Below are positions 1 to 9,649 of a stretch of DNA of 20,170 bases, piece by piece. Position 1 is the first letter of the stretch; the number at the start of each line of letters is the position of its first letter. The DNA comes from Dirofilaria immitis (lineage: Eukaryota > Nematoda > Chromadorea > Rhabditida > Onchocercidae), in the NCBI GenBank assembly GCA_024305405.1, contig JAKNDB010000012.1:1-20170 (forward strand), read 5' to 3'. A program made the position numbers and the translations under genes. Below the pieces are notes generated by a model. It was given only the letters and a program-made list of their open reading frames with translations. It made no database searches and had not been told where the DNA came from.

Positions 1-760
1 TTCGTTTCTTCTTTTACTAACCATGACGGTCCGTTCCACCATGTTTCATAATTTCCAAGTTTTGCTGGAGAAAGTCCCTTTGTTGCTATATCGATTGGAT
101 TATATTTAGTTGGAATATAACGAAATACAAACTTTGCCTTTCTTATTTCTTCTACTCGATTCTGTATAAATTTTGGCAGTAGTCGGGAACAGTTCTGTAT
201 CCAATGTAATGCGCACTTCAAGTCAACCATAGGGTAACTGGCACCTTTTCTAGATTCAGTTGATTTATAACAAAATGGGCTGCTCTTACTCCAACGATTA
301 TTGCTAATAATTCCAATCGGGGTATGGTGATACCTTTAATTGGTGCGATCCGTGATTTTGCGAATATAAGCGATGTTTTAACACCTTCAATTCCATAGTT
401 TCGCACATATATAGCTGCAGAATAGGCCAGACTTGACGCGTCTGTGAAAACATGGAACTGCATTTGTTCTGAGGATGTATTACACACCGTGGTAGATCCT
501 TTACGTCTGTTGACCATTCTTTTATTAGACATTCCCAAGTTTCTTCATCTTCTTCACTTATAGATTGATCCCAAGTGTAGTTCCTTTTCCATAAATGTTG
601 AAGGAATAGTTTGAATTGCACCATAGACGGAACAAGGAATCCTAATGGATCATAATGAGCTGCTATAAATTGTAAAATTGTTCGTTTTGTCAGTTTTATT
701 CCATTCCATGGTTTTAAAATGATTTGGATGATATCTTTTTGGTATTCCAATTAATGCCGA
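1..760 (-). pseudogene. RT connection and RNase H region, left element (partial)
   Basis: One frame (750-304) gives the post-RT block ending [13 protein letters not shown] and the following connection. Another frame (538-218) gives the RNase H core with FTDASS, a first catalytic Asp, and the family block [11 protein letters not shown] third frame beyond 232 gives the linker towards integrase, with an IDIATKGL motif. These frames are successive parts of one polyprotein separated by single-base shifts. The region runs off the window at 1. Confidence 0.85.
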
Positions 761-1563
761 GGATTCTTTTTAATTGGTTTACCTCTGCTCGATCATGCTC
801 GGGAATGGATTTGTTGAATTCTTCATTGTTTGACAAAAATTCCCTTATATTCATTGAAGCTTCTTTGAAAATGGATTTCATTTTTCATAGTTTTTGAGTG
901 CTTCCTCGGTTCCTTTAGTTGGCAGTATAATGTTATCGACATAGAGATTTTTCTAATTTCCAGGGCAATTTCGCTTCCATGAGTTTCTAAATGATAATTA
1001 AGAGTCGCTGAAAGTAAAAATGGGGATGATATGATCCCAAATGGAACTCTTTGGAAACGATAACATACTATATTGTCGTCAGTTACTTCTCCTTGAATAT
1101 TCTTCAACCATAAGAATCGAGTGCAGTTTCGCTCTGATAGAAATAATTCCAATTGCAAGAATGCCTTTTCAATATCGGCTATTATAACATTTTTCATCGT
1201 CCTAAAACGAAGTAATACACCTGCCAAGTCGGGGAGGGTAATCGGGCCACGGTATAAAACATCATTTAAGCTTTTCATACCTTTTAGTCGGGCTGAAGCG
1301 TCATAAACAATTCTTAATTTCGTTGTCGATTTACCCGGTGTTAATACTTCGTGATGGGGCAAATAATGTATAACACCACCCTGACTCATGTTTGGAGTCA
1401 CTTCTTCAATTATATTGGATTGCACTTGTTGTAGAATTACTTCATTGTATCGATTAAATAGTAGTTTGTCAGTCCGAAGTCGTTTAACTAATGTTTTCAG
1501 CCTTCCGAAACAAAGACCGTAATTATCGTTTAAACTCACCTTTGAATCCTTCAAGGGCCAACG
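761..1563 (-). pseudogene. Reverse transcriptase, left element (frameshifted)
   Basis: Recognisable RT blocks in order are [17 protein letters not shown], the catalytic-Asp block [10 protein letters not shown], and the [11 protein letters not shown] block. The fingers and palm up to that point are open from 1554. A 5-T run at 948-952, where the right arm has 6 A on its strand, shifts the frame just before the YVDN motif. A second run at 881-885 is two bases shorter than in the right arm. The active-site motif is encoded but out of frame here. Confidence 0.85.
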
Positions 1564-2372
1564 AACTTGATATCTGTTATTTCTTTTTGTGATTCCTTTT
1601 TAAATTGTTCTAATGCCTTTTCATCATCACAAGCATTTGGTTGTTCTTGAATACCTATCAGTTCAAGCTTCCAAAATTGTTCTATATCTGAAGTCGTAGT
1701 GACATTACCTACTTTCATTGTTTTGTCCTCAACAGAAATTTTGTCTATTCTGTCTGAAGTCTTACTACTACAATAGTTTTTAATGTATCCAATTCCAGTT
1801 ACTATAGGACCAACCTTTGTAAGAATTACGTAGAACCCTGATGACGTCTTGTAGAATTCATATGGTGACATAAAGTCAAAGAAGTAGTCGGCTTCAATAA
1901 GTATATCGGGTCTTTTCCAATCTCCTCCGTGGTCTAGTTGTTCTAGACTTATCATGCGCGGTAAATCTTGATAGTTTGATTTAATTACCTTTAGTTTGTC
2001 CGTTAGATAGTCTAATACATAAGTATTAATAGTTATAATTTCCGAGTCGACGGTTTTTACTCCGATATCCACTTTAGTAGTTTGATGTAACCTCGGGAAT
2101 TCATTACCAAATGAAGAAATACTTAGATTTTCCGTTTCTTTTCTTTCTAACCTTAATCGGTTTGATAATTTTGTCGATATAAAGGATGACTGTGATCCTA
2201 TATTAAATAGTACTAAAACTTCTTCATGATTTTCCGGCATGATCGGGTTAATTATTTCAATTTCTTTACATAAAAGCAAAGTTTCCTGACCTTGTTGATG
2301 TGTTGATTGAGCTATTGAATTAATTATGTTTGCTGAGTTCCTTGATTCGGCAGTTTGCATACCATATTTCAC
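1551..2372 (-). pseudogene. Protease and pol N-terminal region, left element
   Basis: A 273-codon open frame begins in the last zinc knuckle and contains the retropepsin-like region. The active-site triplet reads NIG in the context LFNIGSQSSF (residues 55-64), where the family has D-T/S-G. The catalytic aspartate is therefore replaced by asparagine. The frame ends with a TGA at 1553-1551, inside a sequence that continues as RT-linker in another frame. The right copy (17748-18569) encodes the same protein. Confidence 0.8.
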
Positions 2373-3554
2373 ATAACACAGCGCAGTGTTGTGAGGATTC
2401 TTGCAATGGAAACATGAGCGTTTCTTTTGTTACAATTATTTGTTGCGTGCCTCGTCCGAAGGCAATTAAGACATGCGTTATTTTTCTTAGATATTCCATT
2501 CGCTGTTTGAGTGTGGGATACGTGGAGCATTCGTTATCCCAATGGTCCTTGTTACAAAATGCACAAGGTCTTTTATCCTTAGCAATTTTCTTGGGTTGTG
2601 TGGTTGGCTCATGACCACTTGATTTGGTTGATTTGAATTGTTTTATTGTAGATAACGCAGAGGTTTCTCCCTTATTATTATGTGATGCTCGTTTTTGTTT
2701 GAAATCTATCGATTTCTTCTTATTGCTAAAGGATTGGTTTCTAGCTACTTCTTCATTTATTTGAACTAATTCTCCTAATATTTGCCGGAGTCGAGTTATT
2801 GACCAAGATTCTCTTTTCTTTTGTTCATAAACTTTGTGTAATATCCAAATAGGTAGCTTACTTTCTATAGAAGTTTCGATACTACAATGGTCCAAATTTT
2901 CTCCGATCGCTTCTAACTGTCGTAGTATTCTTTCAATTGCTTCTATTGTTGCTTTCCAATCTCGATCACTTCTTTTGATAGATTGCAGTTCGGCATATAA
3001 GGATTTCTTGATAATAGAATCCTCACCGAATTTTTCAATTAATACCTTTCGAATGATATCGTAATTTTGAGGGGCAATATCGTAACCTCTGACAGCTAAT
3101 AGAGCTTCTCCTCTTAAGCAGGACATTAAATAGTTTAGTTTTTGAACGTCTGGTATAGCTTGAAAATGCACTGCTACATCGAAACTATTCCAGAACTGCC
3201 TCCACGTTTTAGGATCCCCACTAAATGTGGGTAATTATAGTTGTGGTAAGTGCATTGTTACTTGTGGGCCAATTGCAGATACTTCTTTTAGATTACCTTG
3301 ACTTATATGTGCCGATGTTAGGCTACAAATGGCTATCTCAAGATCCTTATTATATAACTTTAAAGTAGTTTTGACTTCCCTACCTTGGCTTAATAATCTT
3401 AAAATACCTTTTTCTTGATCGGCCATTTCAATATAAATTTCTTCCTCTTCTTTCTTTCTTGATGCATTTTTCGTTTTCTGGATATAGTCGAGCCAATTGT
3501 TGTTGATAATTTCAAGAATACTAACATATTGCTCGATTCGTCAATGGTTCGTTT
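2360..3554 (-). pseudogene. gag body with zinc knuckles, left element
   Basis: The gag of a BEL/Pao element packages the transcript. The segment from 3426 begins MADQEKGILR and runs to an in-frame TAA at 3237-3235. Directly after the stop the same frame continues with a typical gag block (FSGDPKTW), so the stop is a nonsense change. The longest open part is 3171-2320. It includes a C-X2-C-X3-H-X4-C knuckle (CAFC...H...C). A second and third knuckle are encoded downstream, but frameshifts near 2481 and 2417 interrupt them. The first of those two is private to this copy and the second is shared with the right copy. Confidence 0.8.
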
Positions 3555-3704
3555 TCAAACTTTGTATAGGTGACGCATTTCTTCCTGCGTTAATTGTTGA
3601 TCGACCGGCGATAAATCCGATAAATCCAATTCGTTTATTTCGGTGAGCAGTAGCTCAAGTTTCTCTAATGTCGGTTGAGCGCTTTTGATTAAGCTGATTG
3701 ACAT
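3555..3704 (-). pseudogene. gag N-terminal segment, left element
   Basis: The first ATG after the primer-binding site (3704 on the minus strand) opens 49 codons, then a TGA at 3557-3555. The peptide starts MSISLIKSAQ and is acidic and leucine-rich, as expected for the start of a gag. Gag-like reading resumes in another frame shortly afterwards, so the stop follows a frameshift rather than a true end. The right copy at 16417-16566 has the same start and stop. Confidence 0.6.
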
Positions 3705-3714
3705 CCCGGTGATT

Positions 3715-3732
3715 TCCTGGCTTGTGGCACCA
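3715..3732 (-). other. Putative tRNA primer-binding site, left element
   Basis: The minus strand reads TGGTGCC followed by a purine-rich stretch, beginning 8 nt inside the proposed LTR end. TGG pairs with the CCA tail of a tRNA. Many BEL and gypsy elements use a TGGTGCC-type site. I cannot name the tRNA. Confidence 0.55.
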
Positions 3733-3740
3733 AAAAAATT

Positions 3741-4092
3741 TGTTGTGAAAATTTTTCTTGCAAGTCGACAAACACAGAAGAATTAAATTTTGTTTATTAG
3801 AAACAATTTAGTATCAGGCGAAATGCGTAACAATACGGTTGAATTTGAGAAGTATATATAACAACCAAGAAGTGATGATTTTCAAATAGAAAAGCCAACT
3901 CATTGTCCCTGTGATTGATTATATAGGGTGATAAAAAGGGGCGTGATGAGAAAAATTTGGATTGGAAAGATCTGTAAATGGATAAAATAGATGTTTTAAG
4001 AGGGACGAATGATGAATAGAAAAATTTGTTACAAACAATGTATTTTTAGGAATTTTATAAATTTGAATTAATTTCCTCTCGGTTTCCCGACA
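3741..4092 (-). repeat. 5' LTR of the left BEL/Pao element
   Basis: The proposed LTR starts with TGTCGGG at 4092 and ends in CA at 3741, read on the minus strand. It is about 352 bp long. Its outer limit is supported independently, because a third copy of the flanking sequence (11548-11890) stops at this base. The second LTR needed to prove the ends is not in the window. Confidence 0.7.
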
Positions 4093-5286
4093 GACAATAA
4101 TTATATAATTAAAAGAGAATTCACTGAAAGAAATTAACGGTCTTTTCGACCTTTGAGTAATTTAAACTTCTGGAAAATTTACGAAAACTTCAATCTGTAT
4201 CCAAGTGATCTCCACTTTTTCATGTCATCATCATGAGTTTTATGAGTTTTTCATCGATCTTTATCTGCAAGAAGCAACATATTCTGCCTTTCTTCAACGT
4301 TTTTCGGTAAGATGAGAAGGGATCAACAAGAAGAATTTAAAATAGCAGAAGTATAACAGAAAAAAAGCGATAAGAAATTTATGTTTGTTTAATAAATGCA
4401 ATGCAATATCATTGTTTTGTTTGCTTTAATTCGAAAAAATAATTAGATTTGATTTTCCTTATGTAAATTCGTGGACGACATTTATATGGAATAGTTTGTG
4501 CTATTGTAGATAATCTCAAGTTAATTAGAAGCTTGATAAAGAATAAAAGTCAAAGAAATAATAAAGGCTGGTTGATGATACGAAACATCTCACGTTCTCT
4601 TTCACAAAATGCTTCGATTGATAGGTAAGCTACAATTTTCGATCTTTTTCTTTTTATTTATCTGCTTATATGGTCTCATCATTTTCCTAGATTTATGAGT
4701 TTCCCGATTTTTTAAATTGTTTCAAGTTATACAAAAGAAAAGTATAATCACTGCATTCTAATTTTGAAAAAATTATTTACTTTGTATTATTACAACTAGG
4801 GAATATGTTGAAATTGTCATTTGTTTTCAGATCGATTGTTGTGTATTTGTTTTATTTTCATCTTATTCCGAAATTCAAAATATGACGAGGGTTTATATAT
4901 TGTTTAATCCTCATACTGATTAACTGTATGAAAAAATGGTAATCTTCTGCATTCTTGAAGCAAATTAAATCTCTTCAAATTTTAATACTTATTACCCGAT
5001 AGGTATTACGGAAAAAGATACGACGAAAATGTTTAACTCGTCATTGGCTTGGTTCAACATCTACAACACTCAGTGACTAAGAATTAGTTTATCTTTTGAA
5101 AGTTCGATTATTCGGATACAAAAGCGCTTCTTTTCGAATACCGCATTCAAAGCACTCATCCTTAATTTTTAGACACGTATACTAAAATTTTGTGATATAT
5201 TTGGAGAGTTTTTATCTTTTATTCAAAAAATGTTTTATTTCCTGCTAAAATATTCCAATTCATGATATCTTATCGGATCTTTGTAT
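4093..5286. other. Non-coding flank inside the left arm
   Basis: This AT-rich flank is present in both arms and shows no credible open frame. The outer 344 nt (4092 back to about 4435) match a third copy at 11548-11890. A short ATG followed by a splice-donor-like GTAAGC sits near 4610-4630 on the plus strand. Nothing downstream supports it as an exon. Confidence 0.7.
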
Positions 5287-5743
5287 CCAAAAAAATCCAT
5301 TTCTATCCTAAATAAAAACGAACAAGCGAAACAAGATTTATCAAGTCTGCAGCAAAGTGCATGAAAAGTTAGGTCAGTTTTTTACCTAAAAAAGTTATAC
5401 ATAGAGATCTGAGTGAATCACATTGCAAATAAAACAGAAGATTTCTGAGTGGACAATTTACTGAATTAGATATACTCGCTTGCTCAATTAAAAAATTGTC
5501 AACAAATGAACGGATGAAAAATATGAAAAAAGTATGACGTGGAAAAGAATTGAAATATTTGTATGGTATCGAATGGGGAAGTGAGAGAGAGAGAGAAAGA
5601 GGGAAAGAAGGAGACAAATATCAGGAATAAAATAAACGATTAGGCAAAAATAATGTTATATTGGTTTATTTAATTTTATTAAAAAGTTGATAGAAGAATC
5701 TTTGTCCTAATCACATGAATCTTATAGAAAGTTCCAGATTTTT
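5287..5743. other. 3' region of the prolyl hydroxylase gene and intergenic DNA
   Basis: No coding frame with any family resemblance is present. A GA-rich simple repeat lies at about 5580-5606. Two AATAAA signals on the minus strand (5680-5675 and 5670-5665) lie 64-79 nt beyond the stop codon at 5744. They are the likely poly(A) signals of the hydroxylase gene. Confidence 0.6.
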
Positions 5744-6010
5744 TCAGTACTTTCTGTTCATTTCTTTGGATTTCTTGGCTTCTGTTCTAATATTCAAATG
5801 ATATCTCGGCTCAGGAGCTCCTAAATCACCCACATATCGTTCTTGATCGAACTGATTCAAACCACATGGTCGACGCCATTCTTGGCCTCGTTCATGGAAC
5901 CATTTATTCGCTACCCATTTATTCCCGACTAATACCGGACATGCAGCATGCCGAGAACGCATATCTATTTCACCGCTACGCATCAAATTATACCAGAATA
6001 ATGCTGCATT
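5744..6010 (-). CDS. P4HA exon 12: second His and 2-oxoglutarate Lys, C-terminus
   Basis: The acceptor TTTTTGCAG is followed by NAALFWYNLMRSGE and RHAACPVLVGNKWVANKWFH. The His at 5950-5948 is the third iron ligand, and the Lys at 5920-5918 binds the 2-oxoglutarate carboxylate. GQEWRRPCGL and a family-typical tail with VGDLGAPEPR follow, then TAA. This exon looks fully intact. Confidence 0.95.
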   Translation of the reverse strand, partial: NAALFWYNLMRSGEIDMRSRHAACPVLVGNKWVANKWFHERGQEWRRPCGLNQFDQERYVGDLGAPEPRYHLNIRTEAKKSKEMNRKY

Positions 6011-6338
6011 CTGCAAAAATCCAAATAATATATTAATTAAGCATATTACAAAATAAGCTATAATAATTCAAACATGTCTAATTTCACTTTTTTTTAGATA
6101 AGAGCAAATTTACGGAACTTTGTTAAAAATTCTCAAACATATATATATTTCACTGTTTTTATCTATTTGTCGTATAAATTTTCTCTTATTCAATTAACAT
6201 ATAAAGAAACAGATTATGAAAGTAATGAAATTGAATTCGAAATTAACCTTCTATTTCTCTACAGAAATCGTCAAAAGATCTTTTGTGAATGACAACATTT
6301 ACCTAAATGATATATAAGTTTCATATTTAACAGCTCAC

Positions 6339-6410
6339 CTTGATGCATGGTAATGATGCTTTCAAATTGGACATAAATATTGTTCGACCTCCGATTTCCG
6401 GCTCAGTCAT
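6339..6410 (-). CDS. P4HA exon 11
   Basis: The acceptor CTGTAG is followed by 24 codons: MTEPEIGGRTIFMSNLKASL then PCIK, with donor GTGAGC. This matches the core strand with the GGxTxF motif of the double-stranded beta-helix. Confidence 0.88.
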
Positions 6411-6510
6411 CTACAGTCAAATAAAAACAATTACTTGCATAAACATTTTAAATTTAAAAGACTGAATTAAAAATTATTCAAAAACAAGTGTAATAGAAGT
6501 GAATGAATAC

Positions 6511-6573
6511 ATAAATCAAAATCGTAGCTATTCGATTCCCAGTTTCCAACTTTTCTAAACACGGATCATCCTT
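6511..6573 (-). CDS. P4HA exon 10
   Basis: The acceptor TTTTCAG is followed by KDDPCLEKLETGNRIATILI and Y, with donor GTATTC. The usual LGTGNRIAT block appears as LETGNRIAT, so a conserved glycine is changed to glutamate. Confidence 0.87.
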
Positions 6574-6843
6574 CTGAAAATGTCATCCTTTTATTGTTAA
6601 CATATGATCTGATCAAAAAGTCTCAAATGACAAACAATGTGCATTCTTTTTGTATATTCTGACATTGTTTGGTTTTGCACACAAGATAAAGAACATTTTT
6701 GCAAATTTAAGTGTCGTTTCCACTGATTAATTTTTAAAACTTTTCATTTAAGTGCATTTTAGATAAGAAATTAAAAAAATTGTATCACTTCATAATACAA
6801 TGATTGATATAAAAGGTAGGGCAGTAATAGAGATAATACTTAT

Positions 6844-6897
6844 CAATGCACAGTCTAAATGAGGTTCGTATTGCCCACCGATTCCATAATTATGGAC
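6844..6897 (-). CDS. P4HA exon 9: first iron-binding motif, donor lost
   Basis: The acceptor TTTCAG is followed by 18 codons reading VHNYGIGGQYEPHLDCAL. The H-X-D pair (His at 6861-6859, Asp at 6855-6853) supplies two iron ligands. The exon must end at 6844 to join exon 10 in phase, but the next six bases are ATAAGT, not GTAAGT. The only nearby GT, 4 nt later, breaks the frame. HLDCAL replaces the usual HFDFAR-like sequence. Confidence 0.85.
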
Positions 6898-7122
6898 CTG
6901 AAACTCATAGATGTTTCTTAGATGTTAGATGTTCATATTGGCTACAATTTTCTTGAATAAAAATTTTATTGGCCGTGATTCTCATGTAGTGAAAAAATTA
7001 TAGTACTATAAGTTTTTGAGAATATTCATTTGAAATAACAGAATTTTAGAAAAATGTTAATTTTTATAATTTCGAGCTTCTCTGATTTTCTTTTTAAAAT
7101 TTAGGAATCTGAAAAAAATAAC

Positions 7123-7222
7123 TCCAAGATTCTCCGCAGTTTCTATTTCGAGATTTGTTGCCAATTCAAGACGTCTGTCGATGAGTTTAAGTATTTCATG
7201 TTCTGTCGATTTCACATCGGCA
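7123..7222 (-). CDS. P4HA exon 8
   Basis: The acceptor TTTCAG joins in phase and encodes a block ending LIDRRLELATNLEIETAENLG, with donor GTTATT. The family usually reads SKSAWL and ETAEELQ where this copy has AKSADV and ETAENLG. These are changes at normally conserved places. Confidence 0.85.
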
Positions 7223-7305
7223 CTGAAACATAAGCCTTATTTCTTAATAATTTATTAATTTTATTTCTGGTGAAACTAGATCAAGTGAAATATTTGAATA
7301 TTTAC

Positions 7306-7376
7306 CTCTTGGCAACACGAAATGGGACCGGCTCATTCTTTCCAGTTAAAAAATTGAGAGATAAAGCCCGTTTCAA
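7306..7376 (-). CDS. P4HA exon 7
   Basis: The acceptor TTTCAG is followed by LKRALSLNFLTGKNEPVPFR VAK plus two bases, with donor GTAAAT. It corresponds to the segment that begins LxRA after APK in nematode relatives. Confidence 0.85.
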
Positions 7377-7510
7377 CTGAAATTACCGTAATATCGATTC
7401 TTCCAAGTCCAAAGAAAATACAATAACCCACTTCCTCTTTTCTCCTCTTTCTTGCCTCTTAGAAATGAACACGCGATACTATAATGCAAAAACAAAAGCA
7501 TTAGACATGC

Positions 7511-7681
7511 CTTAGGCGCTGCAAGCATTTGGATAATTCGTGCCTCATCGTCCGATATAATATCATAGAATAGTACAGCCAACGGATTCTGGCGAACAAT
7601 TTCTACTTTAAATGGTGCCAGACGCAAATATGGACGATCCATTTTATAGTAGCAATATAACCGTGATTGTGTTTTTGTGTT
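7511..7681 (-). CDS. P4HA exon 6: start of the catalytic domain, GC donor
   Basis: The acceptor TTGCAG is followed by 57 codons: NTKTQSRLYCYYKMDRPYLR, KVEIVRQNPLAVLFYD and a block ending MLAAPK. All match the family closely. The exon ends AAG before GCATGT, a GC-type donor instead of GT. Exon 7 then continues in phase. Confidence 0.9.
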
Positions 7682-7905
7682 CTGCAACCAATTTGCCAAA
7701 TTAAAAATTAATAAATGACAAAATTCCGAGTTGATAATTTTTTAACAGAATAAATTTTATCTAAATACGACAAAAGAGTCAAATCTATCAATATCCAACG
7801 TTTGTCTACATTTTCAAATTGAATAGCTTAATGCTATCTAAAAGAATTATAACGGCGACTGTTTTTTATACGAAAGAATTAGATATACAGCCATGAAACA
7901 CTTAC

Positions 7906-8118
7906 GATAGGTACTTCTTGCCGGCACAGTGCTTCGTACATCAACATTACACCTTCATCAACGTCACTTTTATGACGTGTATTATTTATCGGTTGAATGT
8001 CTCGTCGTATATCGAAATTTTGGATTCCATCATCTTTTAGAAAAGCTTTATAACTCTTCAGATTGCGTTTGATTCGTGGATGATCTGGATCTGTAGTAGC
8101 AGAGTAAAACGCTTCGTA
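7906..8118 (-). CDS. P4HA exon 5: linker to the catalytic domain
   Basis: The exon encodes TTDPDHPRIKRNLKSYK, then an aspartate-rich linker, and ends YEALCRQEVPI before GTAAGT. The start is uncertain. TAG at 8119 is the better acceptor, but only a start at 8111 (after AAG) joins exon 4 in phase. The Cys in EALCR corresponds to a conserved disulfide residue. Confidence 0.82.
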
Positions 8119-8271
8119 CTAGCAACAATTTAAAAATAATTGACATGTCATTAAATAGCATACGTTGGCTTTATTTCATATGAATTAATTTTGCCGCTGA
8201 TGCATAACAGTTGTATGCTACCAAGAATAGGAATTATTTCTGCTAAAAAGAACCATTGACAATTGACTTAC

Positions 8272-8483
8272 TCATGCGATACAGTTCATTGCTAAGCAGT
8301 AAAGCTCGTTTCAAATTACCCTGCTTATACAGCGAAAAGCCAAATATTCAAGAATATCTTCTAAATTCGCTGTTGGGACAGCCTCTTTCTCAATACGCTC
8401 TTTCGCTTCTTGCATCCACATAATGGTATGATAATAATCACGCGTATGATATGCTGTACGACCAATTTCGAAACAATCTCCAG
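8272..8483 (-). CDS. P4HA exon 4: peptide-substrate-binding domain, frameshifted
   Basis: The acceptor TTGCAG joins in phase with exon 3 to give AGDCFEIGRTAYHTRDYYHT, the Tyr-rich helical region that binds poly-proline. After EDILEYLAF the frame is lost at a four-T run (8338-8335 on the minus strand). The next frame continues with the expected LYKQGNLKRALLL block, so one base is missing. The donor GTAAGT follows ATGA at 8272. Confidence 0.88.
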
Positions 8484-8626
8484 CTGCAACATTTGAAATT
8501 CTGAAATCGTTATATTTCCTCTTTTCAACATCCTCTTCATCTTCAAGAAAGTAGAAGAAAATGAAGGAAAAGAGAGAGCATTTTCTTTTTCTATCATCAA
8601 ATAATCTTTCAAAAGGCAAAACTAAC

Positions 8627-8747
8627 CAGTCAAAGCAATTGCTCCCATCTGAGAATTCAGAATTTTTCCTTCAGCAATATCCTTGGTATCTATTTGATAT
8701 GTATCTTGCAAACGTAATAAACCAATTGCTGCGCCGAATAGATCTTC
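8627..8747 (-). CDS. P4HA exon 3: LLRLQDTY block
   Basis: The acceptor is ATAG. The exon encodes EDLFGAAIGLLRLQDTYQ, TKDIAEGKIL and ends ALT plus one base before a GTTAGT donor. The family usually has Ser where this exon has Phe in EDLFGAA. Confidence 0.9.
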
Positions 8748-9131
8748 CTATACGATTCTTCATAATAATAAAAAATGTTTTCCAGCATCATTAAATCTGC
8801 ATTTACTAAACACTCATTAAATTGTAGCTATGATAGTCTGAAAATGATTTTAGCAAGTTATTCCTGCAAGAGATTAATCTAAATTAGTATTTACAATAAT
8901 TTATCAGAGTGTGAACAGCAAGACTTGCGTATTATTCATCCGAATTTTTGGCTTATATTACTTAATGGCATAGACTGAATGCATTTCTTTTCATAATGTT
9001 CATGTTTGAATCTTATGAACTTTGGACAAATTATAATAAAATTGAAAATTAATTTTTGCCGATGGCGTTCATTATATCAATATTAATCCTTCTGAGAAAG
9101 AAAAACGACTTTAAAACAGGAATAAAAAAAC

Positions 9132-9342
9132 TTTTGCGGGGTATTTGATACGTTTAACAGCACGTTGACTAGTCACGTTGCGAATAATATCGTCGGCGGA
9201 ATTGGATTGCATAATCTTTACTACTTTGTTCCAATCTGTTATCATCCTTTTAATCAACAGGAAGGCATTGATTGGATGTTTTATTGCCTCTTCACAATCA
9301 CGTATAGCTTTATCATTATGTTCTTCTGCTTCTTGGACAAAC
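9132..9342 (-). CDS. P4HA exon 2: N-terminal domain
   Basis: The acceptor is TTTTAG. The exon encodes FVQEAEEHNDKAIRD, then KHPINAFLLIKRM, a hallmark of the P4HA N-terminal domain, and ends in RIKYPAK before a GTTTTT donor. It contains 70 full codons after one completing base. Confidence 0.9.
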
Positions 9343-9649
9343 CTAAAATTATATCAGTAATTTATAGGATACTATTAGTTTTAATAATGTCATAGAAACT
9401 TACAGAAGTTGTTTCCAATAACCACCATATTCCAAAATTCATCACTAATATTAAATTGAGAACACTTGGAACAGCAATCATTTGGAATGATAATTACGAG
9501 TTTCATTTTCGAAAGTCTCATCAGATGTGTAAACGATTAGAGTTTTATGTCAGGTATTTTAATTTTTAAATGCCAATTTACATTAAGTTGAAGAGTGAAA
9601 TGGAGAATAAAAGAATTAAACTGAGCTCCAAAGAAACAAAAATTATTAC

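Larger units (their letters stand above)
1..4092 (-). mobile_element. BEL/Pao-type LTR retrotransposon, 5' portion, defective (left copy)
   Basis: Reading on the minus strand from 4092, the order is LTR, primer-binding site, gag with zinc knuckles, aspartic protease, reverse transcriptase and RNase H. This is the BEL/Pao gag-pol order. The RT carries YVDN in place of YVDD, which as far as I know is common in nematode members of this family. The polyprotein frame is broken many times and has one in-frame stop, so the copy cannot be autonomous as read. Integrase and the 3' LTR lie outside the window. Confidence 0.9.
1..5286. repeat. Left arm of a >5.2-kb inverted repeat
   Basis: This stretch is the reverse complement of 14833-20170. 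Position 1 pairs with about 20118, and pairing continues inward to 5286 (partner 14833), after which the sequences diverge. The arm consists of the 5' part of a BEL/Pao element (1-4092) and 1.2 kb of flank (4093-5286). The arms differ by a few substitutions and by several one- or two-base differences in homopolymers. The outer end lies beyond the window. Confidence 0.95.

Noticed and set aside
1121..1306. Open frames on the strand opposite the RT, also at 2330-2614 and 2834-3064
   Set aside because: They are antisense shadows of gag-pol, mirrored in the right arm, with no protein resemblance.
4600..4630. ATG plus GTAAGC on the plus strand, like a tiny first exon
   Set aside because: Only a few codons long, with no matching downstream exon on that strand. 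Such matches are common by chance.
5369..5617. 82-codon minus-strand open frame with a Ser/Leu-rich start
   Set aside because: It comes from the GA-rich simple repeat, lies partly in the hydroxylase 3' region, and has no conserved features.
9165..9395. Plus-strand open frames over the hydroxylase exon 2 region
   Set aside because: The minus strand encodes clear P4HA sequence here (KHPINAFLLIKRM), so these are shadows.
9361..9480. Possible extra exon between exons 1 and 2 ending at a GTAAGT donor
   Set aside because: No acceptor gives an open frame with the phases needed, and the encoded residues do not fit the family.
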